The position numbers and the translations under genes were made by a program. The notes beneath the pieces were generated by a model, which worked only from the letters and a program-made list of their open reading frames with translations, was not told where the DNA came from and ran no database searches. Positions 33,263 to 39,763 of a DNA stretch of 64,000 bases are shown piece by piece; position 1 is the first letter of the stretch; each line of letters opens with the position of its first letter. The stretch comes from Candidatus Solirubrobacter pratensis (GTDB taxonomy: Bacteria; Actinomycetota; Thermoleophilia; Solirubrobacterales; Solirubrobacteraceae), in NCBI RefSeq assembly GCF_000425945.1, contig NZ_AUEK01000010.1:62001-126000 (forward strand). The letters are read 5' to 3'.

Positions 33263-33927
33263 GCGCTCGCCTCCTGCAGCGCGGCGGCACGGTAGCGGCC
33301 CGACGGCAGGTCGCCCTCGACCAGCGCGAGCAGGCCGGGAACGCTCTCCTCCGGCGGCGGCCGGTCGGAGATGTCCTCGCCGGGGAACGCCTCCTGGTGC
33401 ATGCGCGTGTTCATGTCGCCGGGGTCGACGGCGTAGATGCGCAGCTCCGGATGCTCGATCGCGAGGATCGCGCTGAGCTGCTCGAGCGCTGCCTTGGATG
33501 CCCCGTAGCCGCCCCAGCCCTCGTACGGCTCAGAGCCGGCGTCGGAGGTCACGTTGATCACGCGCGCGCCCGGCGCGAGCTCTGCGAGCTGGAACAGCGC
33601 CAGCGGGGCGAGCGCGTTGACGCGCAGGACGTGCTCGAGCACGTCGAGCGGATAGTCGGCGAGGCGCGGCTGCGGGCTGGGTCCGAGCACGGACGCGTTG
33701 TTGACGAGCAGGTCGACCGGGGCGCCGGCGGCGGCGACGAGCGCCCGGCGGTGAGCGGGATCGGCGACGTCGCCCGCGACCGCGATCGCCCCGATCTCGT
33801 CGGCGACGAGCCGCAGGGGCGCTGCGTCGCGGGCGTCGAGCACGAGCCGCCAACCGCGCTGTGCGAGCGCTCGGGAGAGGGCGAGTCCGAGGCCGCGGGA
33901 GGCGCCGGTGACGATGGCGGTGGGCAT
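33259..33927 (-). CDS. Short-chain dehydrogenase/reductase
   Basis: The Rossmann glycine motif TGASRGLGLA (about 7-16), the NNAS motif (LLVNNASVLGP), the catalytic Ser region VINVTSDAGS and the YGASKAALE motif (Tyr and Lys) are intact. At 222 residues it is a classical SDR. Substrate unknown. It precedes queA with a four-base overlap, so both come from the promoter region at 33928-34026, which carries a GGACCTAGGTCC box. Confidence 0.85.
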   Translation of the reverse strand: MPTAIVTGASRGLGLALSRALAQRGWRLVLDARDAAPLRLVADEIGAIAVAGDVADPAHRRALVAAAGAPVDLLVNNASVLGPSPQPRLADYPLDVLEHVLRVNALAPLALFQLAELAPGARVINVTSDAGSEPYEGWGGYGASKAALEQLSAILAIEHPELRIYAVDPGDMNTRMHQEAFPGEDISDRPPPEESVPGLLALVEGDLPSGRYRAAALQEASA

Positions 33928-33972
33928 GTCCACGACCGTACGCCCGGGCCCGCGCGCGCACCATTGGCAATT

Positions 33973-33984
33973 GGACCTAGGTCC
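33973..33984. promoter_or_regulatory. GGACCTAGGTCC palindrome (DevR/NarL-type box), copy 1
   Basis: A perfect 12-bp palindrome placed in the middle of the 99-bp divergent gap between the SDR gene and the membrane protein at 34027. It is followed by GTGGTCC, a third half-site. An identical palindrome with a similar trailing half-site occurs at 36663, before the histidine kinase gene. The design resembles binding sites of DevR/DosR-like regulators. Confidence 0.6.
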
Positions 33985-34026
33985 GTGGTCCTTGACCGCG
34001 CGGCCGCGGCCCCGTAGACATGGCCG

Positions 34027-34908
34027 GTGACCGACACCCACGACGGCCCGGGAACCCGCAAGGCCGGCGAGCGCGAGATGGGGCGGGGGTCCCAGATCGC
34101 GCTCGGCCTGATGCTGCTCGTCCTCGGCGTCCTGCTGCTGTACCTCACCGTGACGCTGTGGCCGGCGGTCGACGCCGCGAAGTCCAACAAGCCCGGTCAC
34201 GTCACCTGGTTCTGGCGGAGCTTCACGCTCGTGCCCGACGCGACGATGATGCTGCTGGTCGTGTTCGTCAGCGCGCTGGGGAGCTACGTCCACGCGACCG
34301 TGTCCTTCAGCGACTTCGCGGGCAACCGGCAACTCGCGAGCAGCTGGATGTGGTGGTACCTGCTGCGCGTGTTCGTCGGCAGCTCGCTCGCCGTCATCTT
34401 CTACTTCGCGATCCGGGGCGGCTTCTTCTCCGGCGCGTCGACGAGCGCGGAGGTCAACGTCTACGGCATCGCGGCGCTGTCCGGGCTCGTCGGGCTCTTC
34501 TCCAAGCAGGCGACCGACAAGCTGCGCGAGATCTTCGACACCGCCTTCAAGACCGGTCAGGGCTACGGCGACGATGCGCGCGGCGACAGCATCGCCAACC
34601 CCGAGCCGCTGCTCGTGAGCTCCGAGCCGCCGACGCTCAAGCCCGGGCACGTGGAGGCCGTGACGCTCGTCGGGACCGGCTTCATCAAGGACTCGCTCGT
34701 GACGGTCCGGCGCCCCGGCGGCGCGCCGCAGCCGCGCAAGGTGGAGATCAGGAGCCCGACGAAGCTCGTGGTCACGCTCGACGCCGGCGACGCCCTCCAG
34801 GCCGGCGAGCTCACCTTCACGATCACCAACCCGCAGCCGGGGGGCGGCACGTCGCAGCCCTTGACCGTCGAGGTGGCGGACCCCGTCCCGGCTATAGGCC
34901 CTGTCTGA
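34027..34908 (+). CDS. Membrane protein with C-terminal IPT/TIG-like domain
   Basis: Hydrophobic segments at about 24-47, 72-90, 110-130 and 145-160 indicate four transmembrane helices. The region FSKQATDKLREIFDTAFKTGQGYGDD follows, and the last 90 residues form an immunoglobulin-like IPT/TIG fold (EPPTLKPGHVEAVTLVGTGFIKDSLVTV, KVEIRSPTKLVVTLD). The GTG start at 34027 has the palindromic box 43 bases upstream, so the gene is a candidate target of the neighbouring response regulator. Its 3' end overlaps the convergent regulator gene by 17 bases. Function unknown. Confidence 0.65.
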   Translation: MTDTHDGPGTRKAGEREMGRGSQIALGLMLLVLGVLLLYLTVTLWPAVDAAKSNKPGHVTWFWRSFTLVPDATMMLLVVFVSALGSYVHATVSFSDFAGNRQLASSWMWWYLLRVFVGSSLAVIFYFAIRGGFFSGASTSAEVNVYGIAALSGLVGLFSKQATDKLREIFDTAFKTGQGYGDDARGDSIANPEPLLVSSEPPTLKPGHVEAVTLVGTGFIKDSLVTVRRPGGAPQPRKVEIRSPTKLVVTLDAGDALQAGELTFTITNPQPGGGTSQPLTVEVADPVPAIGPV

Positions 34909-35509
34909 CCGCGTACAGCGCGGCCTGCGTGCGGTCCGAGACGCCGAGCTTGGCCAGGATGTGGCTGACGTGCGTCTTGACCGTCTTCTCGGCGACGCCG
35001 AGCTCGCGCGCGATCACCTTGTTCGAGCGCCCGCGGGCGATCAGCGCCAGGACGTCGAGCTCGCGCGGCGTCAGGTCGTCGTGCGCGCTCACCCCGCCCT
35101 GGGCGACCTCCTCCACGACGCGCGTCGCGATCGCGGGCGAGAGCGGTGACTCGCCGGCATGGGCGGAGCGGATGGCGCGCACCAGCTCGGTCGGCTGGAC
35201 GTCCTTGAGCAGGTAGCCGGCGGCGCCGGCGCGCAGCGCGGCGAACAGCTTGTCGTCGTCGCCGAAGCTCGTGAGGACCAGGATCCGCGCGCGACCGTGT
35301 CGCAGGCTCTTCAACGCGCCGAGTCCGTCGAGCCGCGGCATCACCAGGTCGAGCAGGACGATGTCGGGGTCCAGCTCGGCCGCCGCCGCGACCGCCTCCT
35401 CGCCGTCGGACGCCTCGGCGACGACCTCGATGTCCTCCTGGAGGTCGAGGAACGTCCGCAGCCCCTGCCGCACGACTGCGTGGTCGTCGGCGAGCACGAC
35501 GCGGATCAC
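34892..35509 (-). CDS. NarL/DevR-type LuxR-family response regulator
   Basis: The receiver domain (MIRVVLADDHAVVRQGLRTFL) has acidic Asp8-Asp9, phospho-acceptor Asp54 in DIVLLDLVMPRLDG and the Lys in LLKD. The C-terminal LuxR helix-turn-helix reads LTPRELDVLALIARGRSNKVIARELGVAEKTVKTHVSHILAKLG. Length 205 is typical. GTG at 35509 overlaps the kinase stop (GTGA), so the pair is co-translated. Such regulators bind short palindromes; GGACCTAGGTCC, found twice nearby, is the obvious candidate. Confidence 0.9.
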   Translation of the reverse strand: MIRVVLADDHAVVRQGLRTFLDLQEDIEVVAEASDGEEAVAAAAELDPDIVLLDLVMPRLDGLGALKSLRHGRARILVLTSFGDDDKLFAALRAGAAGYLLKDVQPTELVRAIRSAHAGESPLSPAIATRVVEEVAQGGVSAHDDLTPRELDVLALIARGRSNKVIARELGVAEKTVKTHVSHILAKLGVSDRTQAALYAVRQGL

Positions 35510-36618
35510 GCGGGCACCTCCAGCCGGACGATCGTGCCCTGCGCGCCGCTGTCGACAGCGAGCTTCCCGCCGAGCTCCGTCGCGCGCTCGTGCATCGAGG
35601 TCAGGCCCAGCCGCCTGCCGCGGACGGCGCCCGGGTCGAACCCGCGGCCGTCGTCTGCGACGCTCAGTACGAGCCGGCCCGAGCCGTTCTCGAGCGCCAC
35701 GCGGATGTGCTCGGCCTCGGCGTGGCGCAGGGCGTTGCCGAGCGCCTCCTGGGCGATCCGCAGCACCTGCGTCGCGGGGCCGGACGCGAGCCGCGGGAGC
35801 TCGCCGACGCAGAGGTCGATGCGCTGCCCGGACACGCGTCGCAGCACGTCGACGTGCTTGCGCAGCACGGTCGCGAGGCCCTCCGCCTCCAGGCTGGCGG
35901 GGCGCAGCTCGAACACGACCGCCCGCAGCTCCTCCATCGCGCCGTGCGCGAGCTCCCCGACGCGCGCGAGCTCGGCGGCCACGGCGGCCTTGTCGCGGTC
36001 CAGCAGGGTGCTGGCCGACTCCGCGGCGAGCGCGACGCCGAACAGCCGCTGGGTCACGTTGTCGTGCAGCTCGCGCGCGAGCCGGTTGCGCTCCTCGACG
36101 ATCGACAGCTCGCGGCTGCGCTCGTGCAGGCGCGCGTTCTCGATCGCGATCGCGGCGTGCGCGGCGAGCAGCGCGATCAGCTTCTCGTCCTCGGCCGAGA
36201 AGCCGCCGTCCTTCTCGGTCAGGTACAGCGCCCCGATCACCTCGCCGCGCGCGACGATCGGCACGCCGAGGAACGAGCGCATCTTCGGGTGCGCACGCGG
36301 CCACCAGCCGCGGAAGCGCGGGTCCTTGGAGATGTCCTCCGTCCGGTGCGGCCGCGGCGACTCCAGCATCGCGCCGAGCATCCCGTGCGTGCGCGGGAGC
36401 GGTCCCATCGCGGCGATCAGCTCGTCGCTCATCCCGGACGTCAGGAAGCAGCTGAAGGCGCCCTCGCCGTCGGGGATCCCGAGCGCCGCGTAGCGGGCTC
36501 CGGACAGCTCGCGCGCGGAGTGCACGAGCCGCTGCAGCACCGGTTCGACCTCGTGCTCGGACGCGAGCGCCAGCACCACGTCGCTCAAGGCCCTGAATGC
36601 GGTGTCCTGCGTGGCCAC
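35506..36618 (-). CDS. GAF-domain sensor histidine kinase (DevS/DosS-like)
   Basis: One GAF domain (about 12-170) is followed by a phosphoacceptor NRLARELHDNVTQRLF, the AVVFELRPASLEAEGL helix and HATPase_c (EALGNALRHAEA, DDGRGFDPG, LGLTSMHERA). The GAF domain closely follows the pattern of the haem-binding GAF-A of mycobacterial DosS/DosT (VHSARELSGARYAALGI, and AHPKMRSFLGVPI with His110 at the position I remember as the haem ligand). Sensing of O2, NO or CO is therefore possible. GTG 36618 is preferred; ATG at 36654 is an alternative. It follows the hydrogenase/nickel gene set on the same strand. Confidence 0.85.
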   Translation of the reverse strand: MATQDTAFRALSDVVLALASEHEVEPVLQRLVHSARELSGARYAALGIPDGEGAFSCFLTSGMSDELIAAMGPLPRTHGMLGAMLESPRPHRTEDISKDPRFRGWWPRAHPKMRSFLGVPIVARGEVIGALYLTEKDGGFSAEDEKLIALLAAHAAIAIENARLHERSRELSIVEERNRLARELHDNVTQRLFGVALAAESASTLLDRDKAAVAAELARVGELAHGAMEELRAVVFELRPASLEAEGLATVLRKHVDVLRRVSGQRIDLCVGELPRLASGPATQVLRIAQEALGNALRHAEAEHIRVALENGSGRLVLSVADDGRGFDPGAVRGRRLGLTSMHERATELGGKLAVDSGAQGTIVRLEVPA

Positions 36619-36662
36619 GCACGACACGTTACGCGCCGCGCGGCCGCCCGGCATCGGGCGCC

Positions 36663-36674
36663 GGACCTAGGTCC
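36663..36674. promoter_or_regulatory. GGACCTAGGTCC palindrome (DevR/NarL-type box), copy 2
   Basis: Identical to the copy at 33973 and again trailed by TTGGCCC, a degenerate half-site. It lies 45 bases upstream of the kinase start and 18 bases from the stop of the preceding cupin gene, so it could make the two-component system autoregulated. Confidence 0.6.
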
Positions 36675-36691
36675 TTGGCCCTGGTCTCCGG

Positions 36692-37276
36692 TCAGTCCTC
36701 TTCGCAGGCCACGTTGACGTAGCCGCTGCGGAACGGCGCGCTCGTCTTGGCCTCCGGGTCGAAGGTGTGGCGCCAGACGCAGCCGGTGTCGTTGGTCAGC
36801 AGGTGGATCGACACCGAGGTCTCGGGCGAGGTCGTCCGCACGCGGTGGATGTCGTCGCGCGGCGGGAGCAGCGCGTAGAAGTCGCCGGGCGCGAGCGCGC
36901 GGCGCTCGCTGAGGGTCAGCGCGGTGTCGAAGATCTCCTCGTCCTGCGCGCCGCGGTAGAGGCCGACGAGGCCCCAGGCGAGGTGGTCGTGGACCGGCGT
37001 CTCGCTCCCGGGCGGGACGACGAGCGCGAACAGCGTGAGGCTGCGATCGGCGGCGCGGAAGAGCAGCCACTGGCCGATGCCGCCGCCCATGCCGGACTCG
37101 GGGTTCGGCTGCGCGTAGGCGTCCGGCAGCCACTCCGGGTCCTCGAGCAGCGCGGCGAAGCCGGGGCGGATGCGGTCGCAGGCGTCGCTCGCCGAGGCCG
37201 CCTGCGCGATCGCGTCGCGGACGCCCGCGATGAAGCCGCGGACGACCGGCGTGTCGAGGAAGTACTCGTCGCTCAT
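36692..37276 (-). CDS. Cysteine-dioxygenase-like cupin protein
   Basis: The 194-residue protein fits the cysteine dioxygenase-type cupin family: VPPGSETPVHDHLAWGLVGLYRG supplies His96 and His98, and DDIHRVRTT supplies His145, together a three-His iron site. The Cys in the CDO crosslink position is not evident, so the substrate may be another thiol. Its ATG overlaps the stop of the CbiO-like gene, making it the last gene of the nickel-import set. Why a thiol dioxygenase accompanies a metal importer is unclear. Confidence 0.75.
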   Translation of the reverse strand: MSDEYFLDTPVVRGFIAGVRDAIAQAASASDACDRIRPGFAALLEDPEWLPDAYAQPNPESGMGGGIGQWLLFRAADRSLTLFALVVPPGSETPVHDHLAWGLVGLYRGAQDEEIFDTALTLSERRALAPGDFYALLPPRDDIHRVRTTSPETSVSIHLLTNDTGCVWRHTFDPEAKTSAPFRSGYVNVACEED

Positions 37277-38001
37277 GACGTGGTTGTACTCGCGTTGACC
37301 AGCCGCGGCAGCTCGAGGTCATAGCGGGCGAGCAGCTCGGCGTCGGCGAGCAGGGCATCGGTGGGCCCGTCGGCGACGACGCGGCCGGCGGCGAGGATGA
37401 CCGTGCGCTCGCACAGCTCGGCGGCGAACAGGAGGTCGTGCGTCGTGACGAGCAGCGTCGCCTGGATCGTCTCGAGGATCTGCAGCAGCTCGCGCCGGCT
37501 GCGCGGGTCAAGGCTCGCGCTCGGCTCGTCGAGCACGAGCAGCGCGGGCCGCATCGCGAGCACGGTGGCGATCGCGACGCGGCGCCGCTCGCCCATCGAG
37601 AGCTGGTGCGGCGCGCGCGCCTCGAAGCCGTCGAGGCGGACCGCGGCGAGCGCCTCGGCGACGCGCGCCGGGACGTCCTGCACCCCGAGGTTCGCGGGGC
37701 CGAACGCGACGTCCTCGCCGACGGTCGGCATGAAGAGCTGGTCGTCGGGGTCCTGGAACACGAGCCCGACGCGGGCGCGCAGCTCGCGCAGGTTCGGCTT
37801 GATCACCGGGAGCCCGGCGACCTGGAGCTCGCCTTCGCCCTTGAGCAGTCCGTTGAGGTGCAGCATGAACGTCGTCTTGCCGGCGCCGTTGGGGCCGAGG
37901 ATCGCGACGCGCTCGCCGCCGGCGACGTCGAGGTCGACGCCGTCGAGCGCCGCGTGGCCCCCGGGGTAGGCGTAGCGCAGGCCGCGGGCGCGCAGGGTCA
38001 T
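37273..38001 (-). CDS. cbiO: Energy-coupling ATPase of a cobalt/nickel importer (CbiO/NikO)
   Basis: Walker A GPNGAGKTT, Q loop VFQDPDDQLFMPTV (typical of CbiO/EcfA proteins), a signature slightly changed to LSMGERRR, Walker B LLVLDEPSASLDP and switch His in TTHDL are present. At 242 residues it is normal size. It overlaps cbiQ by four bases. It hydrolyses ATP to drive uptake through CbiM; location downstream of hypF makes nickel the likely metal. Confidence 0.9.
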   Translation of the reverse strand: MTLRARGLRYAYPGGHAALDGVDLDVAGGERVAILGPNGAGKTTFMLHLNGLLKGEGELQVAGLPVIKPNLRELRARVGLVFQDPDDQLFMPTVGEDVAFGPANLGVQDVPARVAEALAAVRLDGFEARAPHQLSMGERRRVAIATVLAMRPALLVLDEPSASLDPRSRRELLQILETIQATLLVTTHDLLFAAELCERTVILAAGRVVADGPTDALLADAELLARYDLELPRLVNASTTTS

Positions 38002-38750
38002 GCGGCGATCCGGACGGCCAGCAGGACCGCGGCGATCGTCGCGGCGAACGCGACGTCGGCGGCGCCGAGAGCGCGCGACTCGCGCGGGAGGCCGCCGCTG
38101 AAGCCGCGCGCGAGCATGGCGCGGTGGACGCGCTCCCCGCGCGCGTGGGCGCGCAGGAACAGCGCGCCGGCGACGTGCCCGGCCGGTGCGGCCTTGAGCG
38201 CGTGGCGCGGGCGGTAGCCGCGCGCCGCGAGCGCGGTGCGCATGCGCGCGGCCTCGTCGCCGAGGACGAAGAGGTAGCGGTGCATCAGCGCGGCGATCAG
38301 GACCAGCGTGCGCGGGGCCTTGAGCGCGTCGAAGCCGCGCAGCAGGTCGGGCGCCGTCGTCGTGGCGGCGAGCAGGACCGCCGCGACGGTGCCGATCGTC
38401 GCCTTCGCCGCGAGCTGCGCGAACGTGCGCAGCCCGGCCTCGTGGACGGTGAAGGGGCCGAGATCGGAGGTCGCGCCGCCGGTCCGCACGAACGGGACGA
38501 GGACGCCGGCCAGCAGGACCAGCGGGAGCACGATCCGCGCGCGGCGGGCGATCGCCCGCGGCGGGACGCGGGCGGCGGCGGCGACCGCGGCGAGGACGAG
38601 CGCGCAGGCGACGTAGGTCGGCCACGCGTCGACGGGCGCCGAGACGGCGATCAGCGTGATCGCGAGCAGCCCGGCGATCTTCGCGCGCGGGTCGAGCCGG
38701 TGGACGCGGGAGTCGCCGGCGACCTCGGGCGCACGGTGCGCGCCGCTCAT
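37998..38750 (-). CDS. cbiQ: Energy-coupling transmembrane protein (CbiQ/NikQ)
   Basis: After a hydrophilic N-terminus with RVHRLDPRAKIAGLLAITLIAVS, the typical CbiQ opening, several membrane helices follow. The coupling helices carry the A-R-G signatures AARMRTALAARGYRP and RVHRAMLARGFSGG that contact the ATPase. The ATG at 38750 is chosen for its fit to the family N-terminus. Length 250 is normal. Confidence 0.88.
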   Translation of the reverse strand: MSGAHRAPEVAGDSRVHRLDPRAKIAGLLAITLIAVSAPVDAWPTYVACALVLAAVAAAARVPPRAIARRARIVLPLVLLAGVLVPFVRTGGATSDLGPFTVHEAGLRTFAQLAAKATIGTVAAVLLAATTTAPDLLRGFDALKAPRTLVLIAALMHRYLFVLGDEAARMRTALAARGYRPRHALKAAPAGHVAGALFLRAHARGERVHRAMLARGFSGGLPRESRALGAADVAFAATIAAVLLAVRIAA

Positions 38751-38775
38751 CGCGCTCCCGCGGGCGCCCGCGTCA

Positions 38776-39069
38776 TCACGGCGCGGCGACCGGCCGGCGC
38801 CGGACGGCGTACGCGACGCCCCAGCCGAGCGCGAACACGGCCAGCGTGCCGGCGAAGCCTGAGACGCCCTTCGCGACGTGCCGGTTGCCGATCCCCGGGA
38901 ACGCGTAGCCGGCGATCGGGCCGTCGCCAGCGTGCGCATGCGACGCGAACCCATGGTCGCTCGCGACCTTGCTCAGCCCGTCGGGCGACGACGACGCGAA
39001 CGGCGAGACCGCGGTCGCGATGCCGATCGCCAGCGCGAGGGCGAGGACGAGGAACGCGCGCGCCGGCAT
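38776..39069 (-). CDS. PDGLE-domain small membrane subunit (CbiN-like)
   Basis: A 97-residue protein with one N-terminal and one C-terminal helix flanking an outside loop that holds the diagnostic segment SSPDGLSKVASDHGF. PDGLE proteins take the place of CbiN in nickel/cobalt energy-coupling importers. The loop is His-rich (ASHAHAGDG). It overlaps the cbiM stop by one base. Confidence 0.85.
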   Translation of the reverse strand: MPARAFLVLALALAIGIATAVSPFASSSPDGLSKVASDHGFASHAHAGDGPIAGYAFPGIGNRHVAKGVSGFAGTLAVFALGWGVAYAVRRRPVAAP

Positions 39070-39725
39070 CACGCCTCCGCGACCGCGTGGACGCGCGGCG
39101 CGGCCGCCACCAGATCGGGTCGCGCGGACAGGACGGCGCCGACGGCGGCGACCGTGATCACGGCCTCGCCGGCGCCGATCAGCGCGTGGACGCCGAGCAT
39201 CGCCGGCAGGACGGTGCCCAGCGGGATCGTGCCCGAGACGGCGAGCTCGGCGCTGGTCAGCGCCGAGCCGGCCATCACCGCGAGCCACGAGGCGACGGCG
39301 ACCGTCCCGAGCAGCGCGCGGCGGGTGGCGGGCAGCAGCCGGCGCCCGGCGGCGAGCACGCCGGCGGCGACGATCGCTCCCGACACGCCCATGTTGACGA
39401 TGTTCGCGCCGAGCGCGGTGACGCCGCCGTCGGCGAACAGCAGCGCCTGCACGACGAGCACCACGGTCAGCACGAGGAATGCGATCCGCGGCCCGAGCAG
39501 CGCCGTCACGAGCGCCGCGCCGAGCAAGTGCCCGCTGGTCCCGCCGGCGACCGGGAAGTTGAGCATCTGGACGGCGAACACGAAGGCGGCGAGGACGCCG
39601 AGGAGCGGGATCGACTCTTCGTCGAGCTCACGCCCCGACCGCAGCGCGACGGCGACCGCGACGATCGCGACGCCGCCGAGGACGGCGGCCACCGGGTTGC
39701 TGAGGAACCCGTCGGGGATGTGCAT
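39069..39725 (-). CDS. cbiM: Substrate-specific membrane subunit of a cobalt/nickel importer (CbiM/NikM)
   Basis: The mature N-terminus MHIPDGFLS is the hallmark: the His2-Ile-Pro N-terminus wraps around the metal. Further family blocks are VFAVQMLNFPVAGGTSGHLLGA (with the second metal-binding His) and ANIVNMGVSGAIV. About six or seven helices, 218 residues. Together with the PDGLE, CbiQ and CbiO proteins it forms a complete importer placed directly after the hydrogenase maturation genes, 38 bases from hypF. Confidence 0.9.
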   Translation of the reverse strand: MHIPDGFLSNPVAAVLGGVAIVAVAVALRSGRELDEESIPLLGVLAAFVFAVQMLNFPVAGGTSGHLLGAALVTALLGPRIAFLVLTVVLVVQALLFADGGVTALGANIVNMGVSGAIVAAGVLAAGRRLLPATRRALLGTVAVASWLAVMAGSALTSAELAVSGTIPLGTVLPAMLGVHALIGAGEAVITVAAVGAVLSARPDLVAAAPRVHAVAEA

Positions 39726-39763
39726 CGCGAAGAGGGTCACTGTTGCAAGCCCGTCGCAATAGG

